Source: Xanthomonas fragariae
GTDB lineage: Bacteria > Pseudomonadota > Gammaproteobacteria > Xanthomonadales > Xanthomonadaceae
Length of the DNA: 64,000 bases
Direction: 5' to 3'
Assembly: GCF_017603965.1 (NCBI RefSeq)
Contig: NZ_CP071955.1
Span: forward strand, 2,728,001-2,792,000
Shown: positions 54,933 through 64,000 of the stretch, piece after piece
Layout: every line of letters begins with the position of its first letter
Numbering within the stretch: the stretch's first letter is position 1
Translations under genes and position numbers: made by a program
The notes under the pieces: model-generated
The model's database searches: none
What the model was told of the DNA's origin: nothing
What the model saw: only the letters and a program-made list of their open reading frames with translations

Positions 54933-55060
54933 CCGGGGGAGAGTGCATGCACCATAGCCCAGGCCCGCGCCGCCCGCGAGACCACGACTGGAACAGCGCT
55001 GTGTCATCCGTGTGACGCCAAGCATCCCGGCATAATGGCGTTGATTCAGTCACGAGTTCG

Positions 55061-56767
55061 ATGCCGATGCGCTACCGCCTGCCTGCCCTCGTCGCCCTGA
55101 CCACGCTGTGCGTGGTCGCCTGCGCCTCCACTGCCGGAACCAGCGCCTCTGCGCCCGCGTCGGTGCGGGTGGAGGTGCCGCAGGTGACACATCCCGCTGG
55201 CGAGACGCCGCAATGGTGGTACCGCTCCGGCGCGGCGCGTGCGGCGGGCAATGGCGCCATGGCCGGCCGCGCGCGCAACGTGATCCTGTTTCTGGGCGAT
55301 GGGATGAGCCTGACCACTGTGGCCGCCGCACGCATCCTGGACGGCCAGCGCAAGGGCGAGCCGGGCGAAGAGAACCTGCTGTCATGGGAACGGTTTCCGG
55401 CTACCGCCTTCAGCAAGACTTACAACACCGATTCACAGACGCCGGATTCGGCCGGCACCATGACCGCCATCACCACCGGCGTGAAGTCGCACATGGGCGC
55501 GATCGGCGTCAGTAGCGGCAACCGCAGCGACTGCGCCGACAGCCTGGGCAAAGGTCTGTTGAGCTGGCTGCAACTAGCCGACAGCGCCGGCATGGCAACC
55601 GGCATCGTCACCACCACCCGACTCACCCACGCCACCCCGGCTGCGACCTACGCCCATTCGCCGGACCGCAACTGGGAAAACGACACCGACCTGCCCGCCG
55701 CCGCACGCACCGCCGGCTGCCAGGACATCGCCCAGCAATTGCTCTGGACCGCGCGTTACGGGCGCGGCCCGCAAGTGGTGCTGGGCGGCGGACGCAGCCA
55801 GTTCCAGACCGTGCAGGAGCGCGACCCTGAATACGACGACAAGGTCGGCCTGCGCCTGGACGGCCGCGATCTGATCGCCGAGTGGAAGCAGGAGCACCCG
55901 CAAGGCGCATATGTATGGAACGAACAGCAATTAAAGGACGCTACCGGTGCGCCTGCGTTGCTGGGCCTGTTCGAGCCGGATCACATGCAGTTCGATCACG
56001 ACCGCAACCGCACTGCGCAAGGCGAGCCCAGCCTGACCGAGATGACGCGCACCGCGATCCAGTCGCTGTCGCGCGACCCGAACGGCTTTGTGCTCATGGT
56101 CGAAGGCGGTCGTATCGATCACGCCAACCACGCCGGCAACGCCTACCGCGCACTCGACGAAACCGTCTCGCTATCCGATGCGGTGCGCACCGCCGTGCAG
56201 ACCGCGCCACCGGACACGCTAATCATCGTCACCGCCGACCATTCGCACACGCTCAACTTCGTCGGCTACCCGGTGCGCGGCAACCCGATCCTGGGCAAGG
56301 TGCGTGGCACCGGCGGCGAAGAAGGCGACCGCACCCAGCTGGCCACCGATCTGACCGGGCAGCCCTACACTACGCTGAGCTACGCAAACGGCCCCGGTCA
56401 TACCGGTGCCAGCAACGCGCAGCCGGCCGGCCCGAAGAAATTCCCGCACGAACCCAGCAGCAGCGAACCCGCATCCGGCCGCCCGGACCTGACCCATGTC
56501 GACACCGAGGCGCCCAGCTACATGCAGGAATCGCTGGTACCGACCAAGTCCGAGAGCCATGGCGGCGAAGACGTGGGCATCTGGGCGACGGGCCCGGGCA
56601 GCGCGGCGTTTCGCGGCACCTTGGAAGAGAACGTCATTTACCATGTCATCGTGCAGGCCACCCCGCGCCTGCGCGAGCGCCTGTGCAAGGCCGGCACCTG
56701 CGACAGCGCCGGCGTGCCGGTGGGGTTGCCGAAGCCGACCACGTTCGAGACTGCGACCAAGCAGTGA
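55061..56767 (+). CDS. Alkaline phosphatase, lipoprotein-like
   Basis: This 568-residue exported enzyme is an alkaline phosphatase (PhoA fold). It has the metal-binding start NVILFLGDGMSLTTVAAARI, the phosphorylated Ser in TPDSAGTMTAITTG, and His/Asp ligands in EGGRIDHANHAGNA, VTADHSH and SHGGEDVGIW. The N-terminus looks like a lipoprotein signal with Cys in LCVVACAST, which would anchor it to a membrane. An ATG at 55067 is an alternative start. It probably supplies phosphate in the periplasm. Confidence 0.92.
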   Translation: MPMRYRLPALVALTTLCVVACASTAGTSASAPASVRVEVPQVTHPAGETPQWWYRSGAARAAGNGAMAGRARNVILFLGDGMSLTTVAAARILDGQRKGEPGEENLLSWERFPATAFSKTYNTDSQTPDSAGTMTAITTGVKSHMGAIGVSSGNRSDCADSLGKGLLSWLQLADSAGMATGIVTTTRLTHATPAATYAHSPDRNWENDTDLPAAARTAGCQDIAQQLLWTARYGRGPQVVLGGGRSQFQTVQERDPEYDDKVGLRLDGRDLIAEWKQEHPQGAYVWNEQQLKDATGAPALLGLFEPDHMQFDHDRNRTAQGEPSLTEMTRTAIQSLSRDPNGFVLMVEGGRIDHANHAGNAYRALDETVSLSDAVRTAVQTAPPDTLIIVTADHSHTLNFVGYPVRGNPILGKVRGTGGEEGDRTQLATDLTGQPYTTLSYANGPGHTGASNAQPAGPKKFPHEPSSSEPASGRPDLTHVDTEAPSYMQESLVPTKSESHGGEDVGIWATGPGSAAFRGTLEENVIYHVIVQATPRLRERLCKAGTCDSAGVPVGLPKPTTFETATKQ

Positions 56768-56858
56768 TGTACAGCGCTGCGCGTGGCGGGACCGGCACTG
56801 AAGACACATCGCCGCCGGTCGCAGCGCGTTCCAACGCCGTTTCGATCTGCATGTCTCG

Positions 56859-58154
56859 ATGACTGCACTGTCGTTACCCGCGACACCGCCCGGACCGGTG
56901 CTGATTGCCTTCAGCGGCGGTGTCGATTCGGGCGTGTTGCTGCATTTGCTGGCGAAGACGCCACGCTATCGCGATACCGGGCTGCGCGCGCTGCACGTGC
57001 ATCACGGGCTGCACTCCGATGCCGACGCGTGGGCCGCCCATTGCCTGAGTGCATGCGATGCGCTGCAGATTCCGTTGCAGATCGTCCGTATGCAGGTCGC
57101 ACGCGACAGCGGTCTTGGCCTGGAAGCGGCGGCACGCAACGCGCGCCATGCAGCGTGTGCGCAAGCACTGGCATCAGGCGAATGGCTCGCGCTGGCGCAC
57201 CACCGCGACGATCAGGCCGAAACGTTTTTGCTGCGCGCGTTGCGTGCCTCCGGCCCGGATGGATTAGCGGCGATGCGCGCGCAGCGCCCGTTCGCCAACG
57301 GCATGTTGTGGCGTCCGTTATTGGCACACGGTCGTGCCGACGTGCTCGCTTATGCACGGGCGCACGGGCTGCAATGGATCGAAGACCCCAGCAATGCCGA
57401 TACACGCCACGACCGCAATTTCCTGCGCAACCAAGTGATTCCCTGGTTGCAGCAACGCTGGCCGCAGGCCGCCGATGCGTTGGCGCGCAGTGCGCAGTTG
57501 AGCGCCGATGCCAGCGATCTGCTGCTGCACGACGATCTCGCACTTCTGCCCAGTATGCGGACCGCAAGCGGTGCACTGGATCTGCAACTGCTGCGTGGGC
57601 AGCCAGCGGCACGTCGGCCGCGTTTGCTGCGTGCCTGGGTTAGCGCAGGTCATGCACCGCCCCTGCCTGCGCATGGCATCGCTACGTTGCAACAGGAAAT
57701 CGACAACCACGCACCGGATCGGCAAGCCCGCTTCGCCTGGCAACAGGTAGAAGTGCGTCGCTGGCGTCAGTGCCTGTATCTGCATCGCCCATCCGCGACC
57801 TGGCCGTCGGACTGGCAAGCGCATTGGGACGGCGAACATCCTCTGCAGCTGCCCGACGGCGCGCAGCTGCAATTGCATGGCCCACCCGGCCTGCGTTTCG
57901 CGCAACCGCTGCGCGTGCGTGCGCGCCAAGGCGGCGAACGCATCACATTGCCGCTGCGCACGCATTCGCATCAACTCAAGCATCTGCTGCAAGCGCTGGA
58001 TCTGCCACCGTGGCAACGCCAGCGGCTGCCCGTCTTGTGGGCCGACAAGCATGTGCTAGCAGCCGGGGATCGCATCATTTCGGCGAGCTTGAACGACTGG
58101 TTGCAAGCCAACGCCGCCTATCTGCGATGGCGCCACGACGCCACTGCGAATTGA
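56859..58154 (+). CDS. tilS: tRNA(Ile)-lysidine synthetase
   Basis: This 431-residue enzyme attaches lysine to C34 of tRNA-Ile(CAU), changing its codon and amino acid specificity, and is essential. The PP-loop [11 protein letters not shown] is near the start, followed by [14 protein letters not shown] and [19 protein letters not shown]. The [15 protein letters not shown] stretch is typical and the C-terminal TilS domain extends to the end. It is followed 31 bases later by xseB and ispA, likely one transcript. Confidence 0.94.
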   Translation: MTALSLPATPPGPVLIAFSGGVDSGVLLHLLAKTPRYRDTGLRALHVHHGLHSDADAWAAHCLSACDALQIPLQIVRMQVARDSGLGLEAAARNARHAACAQALASGEWLALAHHRDDQAETFLLRALRASGPDGLAAMRAQRPFANGMLWRPLLAHGRADVLAYARAHGLQWIEDPSNADTRHDRNFLRNQVIPWLQQRWPQAADALARSAQLSADASDLLLHDDLALLPSMRTASGALDLQLLRGQPAARRPRLLRAWVSAGHAPPLPAHGIATLQQEIDNHAPDRQARFAWQQVEVRRWRQCLYLHRPSATWPSDWQAHWDGEHPLQLPDGAQLQLHGPPGLRFAQPLRVRARQGGERITLPLRTHSHQLKHLLQALDLPPWQRQRLPVLWADKHVLAAGDRIISASLNDWLQANAAYLRWRHDATAN

Positions 58155-58185
58155 CCCGCCTGCGCGCGCGCCGCACACTTTAGCG

Positions 58186-58446
58186 ATGGCCAAGAAGTCC
58201 TTGAACGAAACCTCCCCGGTTGCCCGCTTCGAACAGTCGTTGGAAGAACTCGAGCAACTGGTGCAAAAGATGGAAGTCGGCGACCTGAGCCTGGAGCAAT
58301 CGCTCACGGCCTACGAACGCGGCATCGGCTTGTACCGCGATTGTCAGCAGGCGCTGGAGCAAGCCCAATTGCGCGTGCGCTTGCTGACCGACCCCGCCCG
58401 TCCCGAGCTTGCCGAGGACTTCCAAACGCCATCTATGGACAGCTGA
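58186..58446 (+). CDS. xseB: Exodeoxyribonuclease VII small subunit
   Basis: This 86-residue protein has the XseB helical hairpin: [33 protein letters not shown]. It forms exonuclease VII with XseA (not in this window), degrading single-stranded DNA. It is separated from ispA by one base, the classical xseB-ispA order. Confidence 0.93.
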   Translation: MAKKSLNETSPVARFEQSLEELEQLVQKMEVGDLSLEQSLTAYERGIGLYRDCQQALEQAQLRVRLLTDPARPELAEDFQTPSMDS

Positions 58447-58447
58447 G

Positions 58448-59323
58448 GTGAGTTCAGCGCTGTTCGAGCACTGGGTCGCTCGCACCGAATTTCGCCTGGA
58501 GGCCTGTCTGCCGAGCGCGACACGCGCGCCGCAACGCCTGCATGCAGCGATGCGACACGCAGTGCTGGGCAGCGGCAAACGCATGCGGCCGCTGCTGGTA
58601 TACGCAAGCGGTGCGTTGTTCGGTGCCGACGAAGACAAACTGGAGACGCCCGCCGTCGCGGTGGAGCTGATTCACGCCTACTCGCTGGTGCACGACGACC
58701 TGCCGGCAATGGACGACGACGCGCTGCGGCGCGGCCAGCCTACCGTGCACATCGCCTTCGACGAAGCCACGGCAATTCTGGCCGGCGATGCGTTGCAGAC
58801 GCGCGCCTTCGAACTGTTGGCCGGCGCGTCGGCCAGTGCCGAGCTGCGTGTCGGCTGGCTGCAGAGTCTGGCGGCCGCTGCCGGCGCTGCCGGCATGTGC
58901 GGCGGCCAGGCACTGGATATCGACGCGACCGGGCAGGTGCAGTCGCTCAGCGATCTTGAACGCATGCACGCGCTCAAGACCGGCGCCTTGATCCGTGCTG
59001 CGGTGCGCATGGGCGCACTGACCGGCAGCGCCGCGCCTGCCGACCAGCAACGTCTGGACAACTTTGCCGATGCGCTGGGCCTTGCCTTTCAAGTGCGCGA
59101 CGACATTCTGGATGTGGAATCGAGCTCGGCGCAGTTGGGTAAAACCGCCGGCAAGGACGCGGCGCACTCCAAGTCCACCTACCCCGCCCTGCTCGGCATG
59201 GAAGGCGCCAAAGCCAAATTGGCCGAACTGGCGACACGCATGCACCAGGTGCTGCAGCCTTACGGGCAACCGGGTGACACGCTGGCCAGGCTGGGGCGCT
59301 TCGCGGTGGACCGCGTGCGCTGA
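58448..59323 (+). CDS. ispA: Short-chain polyprenyl (farnesyl) diphosphate synthase
   Basis: This 291-residue enzyme condenses isopentenyl diphosphate units to farnesyl (or geranyl) diphosphate. Both Asp-rich metal motifs are present: DDLPAMDDD and DDILD, as well as GSGKRMRPLLVY near the start. The start is GTG at 58448, one base after the xseB stop. The usual downstream dxs gene is not in the following bases. Confidence 0.94.
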   Translation: MSSALFEHWVARTEFRLEACLPSATRAPQRLHAAMRHAVLGSGKRMRPLLVYASGALFGADEDKLETPAVAVELIHAYSLVHDDLPAMDDDALRRGQPTVHIAFDEATAILAGDALQTRAFELLAGASASAELRVGWLQSLAAAAGAAGMCGGQALDIDATGQVQSLSDLERMHALKTGALIRAAVRMGALTGSAAPADQQRLDNFADALGLAFQVRDDILDVESSSAQLGKTAGKDAAHSKSTYPALLGMEGAKAKLAELATRMHQVLQPYGQPGDTLARLGRFAVDRVR

Positions 59324-59828
59324 GCGTGACGATCAAACCGAGCGTATAGCCGCGGAGCTTGCACGGCCCCTGTCAGCAACCAGCAAAACCTTGTTGCGCA
59401 CGCTCATTGCCTGGTTCACGCACGCCGTCGGCCGCGGCCGCGGCTGAGGGCTGGATCGCAACGTTTCATCCAATCGATTGCCACGGCCAACCTCAGCGCC
59501 AATCAACGATATCGATCCTAATCGCGCAGCGGTGTGCGCACTCAGCGCGCCAGCTCCCCGTCGATGGATGAAACGCGTTCGTCCCGCAGGAGCGCCATGT
59601 CACAAAACGTCAATTTTTTAATGAAATTTAAACCAAATTAATTTCATCAAAGTCAGCCCAAATCCGCGAAGTCGATCTTATTTTTTATCTGATCATCAAC
59701 ATACGTAATTTACCCTCAGGCTTTCAAGCCGCCGGAGCGACAAAAGCAGCACCAATTGCGCGCCTTATCGCGCCTGCTCGCGCTGACAAGGTTGACCTAC
59801 CCGCACCTGCGGACATCCCCCCGAACGC
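59324..59828. other. Intergenic region, AT-rich right half
   Basis: About 500 bases after ispA without a gene. The left half is ordinary GC-rich sequence. From about 59600 to 59715 it is clearly AT-rich (AATTT-rich runs and TTTTTTATCTGATCATCA), as expected for the promoter region of the following decayed protease gene. Confidence 0.45.
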
Positions 59829-59839
59829 ATGGAGAGTCA

Positions 59840-60962
59840 CTGGTAAAAAACGTTTTTCTCGCAACGTTTGCAGCAGGCACGCTGGCCGTCGTTGGCGTGC
59901 TCGGATCGGCGCAAGCGCAGTCCGTACGCGGCCCGGTTCCGTTGACCATCGAACTGACACCGGTCGCCGACCAGGCTGGCCGCCATCAAGGCAGGATTGC
60001 CGTGACCGTCACCAACACCGGCAGCCAGATCGCCCGGATTCCGGCCTATCACTATCAGCTGCCGCTGAAGTCGCTGGACAACGGCATCCTGGCAGTGAGC
60101 CGCGATGGCGCGCCGGTGAACTACACAGGGCGTCTGATCAAGCGCGGCCTGCCCAAGGCGGCCGACTTCACCATTCTGCGGCCGGGCCAGAGCGTCAAAG
60201 GCGAAGTCGATCTTGCTGCGGCCTACGAGGTATCGACCAGTGGCAACTACACCATCCGCGTCAGTTCACCGTTGCAGTACGCCTCGCTGGCTGATGGCAG
60301 CTGGCTGATGGCAGCCTGCTGAAGACCGCCGATGGCAAGACGGCGCGCCGATAGCGCACCGTCGACGGTTTGGCTGGACGGCGTCAACCGCGGCATGCAG
60401 CGCCAGATGGCAGTCGGTCTGACTGCCGTGGTCAACGGCGTCAATTGCCTGAACCTGCAGTACCACCCGCACTACCCAGGCCGGCAGCGCGATCACGGCC
60501 GCCCGCAGCTACTCGCAGAACGCGCGCAACTACCTCAATGCCGGCAGCACCGGTGCGCACTACACACCTGGTTTGGGGCCTATAGCGCGTCGCGCTAAAG
60601 CCGCGTCAGCCAGAACTTTGTCGCCATCGACAATACGCTGGACCAGAACAACGGCCAGATCACCATCAACTGCAATTGCAGCGACAGCGCCTATGCTTAT
60701 GTCTATGCAAACGCGCCTTACGAGATCTATGTCTGCAACGCATTCTGGAGCGCTCCGCTGCAGGGCACCGACCCCAAGGCCGGCACGCTGGTGCACCAGA
60801 TGAGCCACTTCACCGTGGTGGCCGGTACGCTGGACCGCGTCTCTGGTCAGTCCGGCGCGCGCAGCCTGGCGATCAGCAACCCGGCCCAAGCAATCGCCAA
60901 CGCCAATCGCCAACGCCGACAACCACGAGTACTTCGCCGAGAACACCTCGGCGCAAAACTGA
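59840..60962 (+). pseudogene. M35-like extracellular metalloprotease, decayed
   Basis: The first frame opens at a CTG (59840) behind GGAG and encodes a signal peptide and the pro-region (VPLTIELTPVADQ, FTILRPGQSVKGEVDLAAAY). A 14-bp near-tandem duplication at 60290-60317 shifts the frame to a stop at 60322. The original product would have continued LKTADGKTAR. Later parts lie in other frames: RNYLNAGSTGA, NNGQITINCNCSDSAYAYVY, FWSAPLQGTDPKAGTLVH. The zinc motif reads HQMSH where HExxH is needed, and the downstream GTxxD-Y-G motif is also altered. It is not a functional protease. Confidence 0.85.
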
Positions 60963-61033
60963 TCGCGACATCGTCTGAAACCGACAAAGGCACGGCAGCG
61001 ATACCGGGCCTTCACCTTTCACTCTGCGCTGCA

Positions 61034-61300
61034 TTACTTGATCAGGCGCAACGTGAACGGATAATGATAATACTGACCGTTGTTGGCCTTGACCGCGGCC
61101 AGGATGCAGAGCGCCAGATTGGCGATCCAGACCAGCGTCGGCATCAAGAACACAATGCCGAACGAGACGATGGTCGGGAGTAGCAACGATTCAGCCGACC
61201 ACCAGTGCAGAAAAACATTGTCTGGCCCGCTTTCCAACAATGCGATGGTTAGCTCGGCGAAAGGCCAGCCGCCGCTGTAGCTGGGACCTAGGTAGTCGAG
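61034..61300 (-). pseudogene. DUF4870-like membrane protein, C-terminal fragment
   Basis: The minus strand encodes two hydrophobic segments and ends VKANNGQYYHYPFTLRLIK, the typical C-terminal end of DUF4870/Tic20-like small membrane proteins. The N-terminal helix and start are replaced by unrelated sequence in the available frame (from 61330). It may still be expressed, but the family's first third is missing. Confidence 0.55.
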
Positions 61301-61396
61301 TGATCCATGCCTTGCCGTGCATTGGCCCATACTGGCGAACCAGCTAGCGGGCGAACACTCCCACGCCAGTTATGGATGGCAGCTACGTAACCGTCT

Positions 61397-61412
61397 TGTT
61401 AGCCGCTTAGCT
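61397..61412 (-). repeat. Possible end of a MITE-like repeat
   Basis: The word CTTGTTAGCCGCTTAG matches the right end of the repeat family (TTTGTTAGCCGCTCTTA). To its left only CAGCTACGT recalls the element. A worn remnant or a chance match. Confidence 0.3.
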
Positions 61413-62774
61413 GTCGCCTGCCACTGTCATGCGGTTGATCAGCACCGAGCCGATCTTGACGTGCGAACGCGGATCGACATCGTTACCGACCGCTTCGATG
61501 CCAGCAAACATGTCGCGCAGATTGCCGGCGATGGTCAGGCCGTCGACCGGATAGGCGATCGCGCCGCTCTCGATCCAGAAACCGCCGGCGCCGCGCGAGT
61601 AATCGCCGGTCACTGGGTTGACGCCGTTGCCCATCAGTTGGGTGACCAACAGGCCGCGCGACATGCCGGCAATCAGCGAGGCCAGATCGCCCGCATTCGC
61701 GGTGACCTGCAGGTTATGTACGCCGCCGGCGTTGGCAGTGGTCTGCAAGCCCAGCTTGCGCGCCGAATAACTACCCAGCACGTAACGCTGCAGCACACCA
61801 TCGGTGATCAGCGCCGAACGCCGAGTGGCCACGCCTTCGCCATCGAAGGCGGCCGAACGCAGCCCGCGACGCAGATGCGGCAGTTCTTCGATGCCGAACC
61901 ACTCCGGGAACAGTTTGGTGCCAACACTGTCGAGCAGGAAGCTGGCCCGGCGATACAGCGCGCCGCCAGAGACCGCGCCGAGCAGATGGCCGACGAGTGA
62001 GCGCGCCACTTCCGGCGCAAACAACACCGGCAGCTGGCCAGTCGGCAGCGAACGCGGTTGCAGGCGTGCCAGGGTGCGCACGGCAGCGCGGCGGCCGATC
62101 GCTTCGGGCGCTTCCAGGTCTTCGCGTGCCAGTGCACTGCTGTACCAGCCATCACGCTGCATGCTGTCGCCTTGACCGGCGATCAAGGCGCAACTGATCG
62201 AATGATGCGTGCCGCGCTCGCGGCCGATGAAGCCATGCGAGTTGGCGTACACCGACAGGCTGAGCCCGGTGCTAGCCGAGGCGCCATCGGAATTGCTGAT
62301 GCGCGCATCGGCCTCGCGGCCGGCGGTTTCGCAGGCCAGCGCCAGGTCCACCGCGGTGTCGGCGTCCAGCGCCCACGGATGCCAGCTGTCCATTTCGGGG
62401 AAGTCGCGCGCCATCAACTCCGGGTCGGCCAGGCCGGCGGCCACGTCGTCTTCGGTATAACGGGCGATCGCGCAGGCCTGCGCAACCGTGGATTCCAGGC
62501 TGGAATCCTGCAGGTCGGCGGTGCTGGCGCTGCCTTTGCGCTTGCCGAAGTAAACGGTGACCGCAATGCCGCGGTCGCGGGTAGACTCGACCGTCTCCAC
62601 ATCGCCCAGCCGCACGTTGACGTCCATGCCGCGCTCTTCGCTGCAGCTCACTTCGGCCTGGGTGGCACCGGCCGCACGGGCGCGCTCAAGCAAGCGTTGC
62701 GAGATGTCGGTAAGCGCGTCCAGGCGCTGCAAGCTGTCGTCGTTGACACGGGTTTCGGAGGAGAGTGCGTTCAA
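61407..62774 (-). CDS. pmbA: Metalloprotease PmbA/TldE
   Basis: This 455-residue protein is the non-catalytic partner in the TldD/TldE protease complex that trims peptides such as microcin precursors and degrades unfolded peptides. It contains the C-terminal domain motifs RRGLRSAAFDGEGVATRRSALITDG and MGNGVNPVTGDYSRGAGGFWIESG. No ATG fits: the start is a TTG at 62774 (LNALSSETRV) behind AAGGA. Reading upstream to a distant ATG would add over 130 low-quality residues. Confidence 0.9.
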   Translation of the reverse strand: MNALSSETRVNDDSLQRLDALTDISQRLLERARAAGATQAEVSCSEERGMDVNVRLGDVETVESTRDRGIAVTVYFGKRKGSASTADLQDSSLESTVAQACAIARYTEDDVAAGLADPELMARDFPEMDSWHPWALDADTAVDLALACETAGREADARISNSDGASASTGLSLSVYANSHGFIGRERGTHHSISCALIAGQGDSMQRDGWYSSALAREDLEAPEAIGRRAAVRTLARLQPRSLPTGQLPVLFAPEVARSLVGHLLGAVSGGALYRRASFLLDSVGTKLFPEWFGIEELPHLRRGLRSAAFDGEGVATRRSALITDGVLQRYVLGSYSARKLGLQTTANAGGVHNLQVTANAGDLASLIAGMSRGLLVTQLMGNGVNPVTGDYSRGAGGFWIESGAIAYPVDGLTIAGNLRDMFAGIEAVGNDVDPRSHVKIGSVLINRMTVAGDS

Positions 62775-62788
62775 TGCTTTATCCTTTT

Positions 62789-62828
62789 GATGCGGATCCT
62801 GGTTGATGCGGATCCTGGATGCGGATCC
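62789..62828. repeat. Three direct copies of GATGCGGATCC
   Basis: GATGCGGATCC occurs at 62789-62799, 62805-62815 and 62818-62828, between the pmbA start and the divergent yjgA gene. It may be a simple tandem expansion or affect the pmbA leader. Confidence 0.85.
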
Positions 62829-62895
62829 CTCCGCAAGAACCCTGCCATCCATGGCCGGACTGTCTAAATAACTACGTTTTTGGGATGTATTGGCA

Positions 62896-63495
62896 ATGCG
62901 CGGACGCGACGAAGATACCGGTGAATTTCGCGGCGCCAGCCGTAGCCAGCAGCGGCGCGAGGCGCTCGAAATTTTCGACTTGGGTGAGAAGCTGGTGGCG
63001 CTCACCCCAGCGCAGCTGGCCAAGTTGCCCGTGCCCGAATCGCTGATTCCGCATATCGAAGAAAGCAAGCGCATCACCTCGCATATTGCGCACAAGCGGC
63101 AGCTGGCGTTTCTGGCCAAGCACATGCGCCGCGAGGACGACCAGACGCTTGCAGCGATGCGCGATGCGCTGGATGCCAACAGCGACACCGCGCGCCGCGA
63201 AGTGGCTGCGATTCACCGCGTCGAGCGCTGGCGCGAGCGCCTGCTGGCCGACGGCGACGTCGCACTGGCCGAACTGCTGGCAACCTACCCGGACGCCGAT
63301 CGTCAGCAACTGCGTCAATTGGTGCGCAACGCCATCCACGAGCGAGCCAAGAACAAACCGCCGCGCGCTTACCGCGAGCTGTTTCAGGTATTGCGCGATT
63401 TGTCCACGCAATCCGGCGAGCAAACCGATGCAGACGGCGGAGACGTCGATATCGACTATGCGGGACCGGGGAACGGGGATCCGGGAACGGAGTAA
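62896..63495 (+). CDS. yjgA: Ribosome biogenesis factor YjgA/DarP
   Basis: This 199-residue protein matches DUF615: [22 protein letters not shown], the [16 protein letters not shown] helix and [29 protein letters not shown]. It acts in late assembly of the 50S ribosomal subunit. The start is the ATG at 62896, giving [13 protein letters not shown]. It is divergent from pmbA and convergent with tldD, an arrangement common in this bacterial group. Confidence 0.92.
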   Translation: MRGRDEDTGEFRGASRSQQRREALEIFDLGEKLVALTPAQLAKLPVPESLIPHIEESKRITSHIAHKRQLAFLAKHMRREDDQTLAAMRDALDANSDTARREVAAIHRVERWRERLLADGDVALAELLATYPDADRQQLRQLVRNAIHERAKNKPPRAYRELFQVLRDLSTQSGEQTDADGGDVDIDYAGPGNGDPGTE

Positions 63496-63560
63496 CTGCA
63501 AGAGCGACAACCACTGGCCTTCTCGGCTTCCGGGTTCTGGGTTCCAGGTTCCGACCGATA

Positions 63561-64000
63561 TCACGCCTGCGTTCCACCCACCGTGATGCCATCGATCAAC
63601 AGCGACGGCTGACCGACGCCGACCGGCACGCTCTGCCCGTCCTTGCCACATACGCCCACACCTTCGTCCAGCGCCAGGTCATTACCGATCATGCGCACCT
63701 TCTGCATGGTTTCCGGGCCGTTGCCGATCAACGTTGCGCCCTTCACCGGTGCGGTGACCTTGCCGTCTTCGATCAGGTAGGCCTCGGTCGCGGAGAACAC
63801 GTACTTGCCGCTGGTGATGTCGACCTGGCCGCCGCCGAAGTTGACCGCGTAGATCCCTTTCTTGACCGAGCGGATCATCTCTTCCGGGTCATGCTGGCCA
63901 GCGCGCATGTAGGTGTTGGTCATGCGCGGCATGGTCAGGTGCGCGAACGACTCACGGCGACCATTGCCGGTCGGCGCCACGCCCATCAGGCGCGCGTTGT
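63561..64000 (-). CDS. tldD: Metalloprotease TldD, C-terminal part (5' end outside window)
   Basis: Only the last 146 codons are in the window; the frame is open to the right edge. The sequence [22 protein letters not shown] and [32 protein letters not shown] is characteristic of TldD, the catalytic zinc-dependent partner of PmbA. The HExxH motif lies outside the window. Together with pmbA it forms the TldD/TldE protease. Confidence 0.94.
   Translation of the reverse strand, partial: NARLMGVAPTGNGRRESFAHLTMPRMTNTYMRAGQHDPEEMIRSVKKGIYAVNFGGGQVDITSGKYVFSATEAYLIEDGKVTAPVKGATLIGNGPETMQKVRMIGNDLALDEGVGVCGKDGQSVPVGVGQPSLLIDGITVGGTQA

Noticed and set aside
1..64000. tRNA or rRNA genes
   Set aside because: I looked for T-loop words (GTTCGAATC-type) with acceptor pairing and for rRNA signatures and found none that I can support by eye; a covariance-model scan would settle it.

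Overview
The window is chromosomal DNA of a GC-rich gammaproteobacterium, almost certainly a plant-associated Xanthomonas. The main reasons are an intact HrpX-type plant-inducible promoter (PIP box) in front of a type III effector-like gene, an Oar-like TonB-dependent receptor, two tandem M13 peptidase genes, an mprF/acvB pair and the general gene content. I do not assign a species. About ten genes are broken (frameshifts, internal deletions, truncations) and a short repeat occurs many times. This combination is typical of a genome decaying during host specialisation.

Layout. 1-2700: 3' end of metG, a HAD phosphatase with an internal deletion, a short RnfB-like ferredoxin and an exported protein. 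2784-11671: an ECF sigma/anti-sigma pair followed by a tightly overlapping membrane-lipid operon (desaturase, FAD oxidoreductase, DUF1365, two cyclopropane-synthase-like methyltransferases, two integral membrane proteins). 11725-19450: RidA, MprF (aminoacyl-phosphatidylglycerol synthase/flippase) facing an AcvB/VirJ-like hydrolase, then small housekeeping genes. 19600-26500: an MFS transporter, a run of decayed genes (Old Yellow Enzyme, PhnA, cation transporter, SlyD paralogue, DUF4097), YegD and GreB. 26484-31400: an AT-rich HEPN-like gene, rimO and the effector locus bounded by a degenerate repeat and an IS5 relic. 31394-34500: hydrolase, HIT protein, dcd, mrp. 34600-44600: TonB-receptor remnant, Oar-like receptor, oxidoreductase remnant, two M13 peptidases (the second with a broken zinc motif) and a small lipoprotein, with four repeat copies between them. 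44646-52500: rhomboid protease, glutathione reductase and D-amino-acid dehydrogenase, DUF418, slyD, two NlpC/P60 hydrolases, a thioesterase. 52690-64000: a methyltransferase relic, a dicarboxylate symporter, alkaline phosphatase, tilS-xseB-ispA, a decayed M35 protease, pmbA, yjgA and the 3' part of tldD.

How the parts fit. Membrane-lipid remodelling recurs: the sigma-linked operon modifies acyl chains, MprF adds amino acids to phosphatidylglycerol and AcvB-type enzymes remove them. The most notable locus is 28640-31320. There an effector-like protein with a candidate nuclear localisation signal, four roughly 100-residue repeats and an acidic tail is read from a PIP box with correctly spaced halves and -10. 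A second theme is a roughly 145-bp MITE-like element with inverted ends, present in six complete copies and several degenerate ones, two of which lie inside broken genes.
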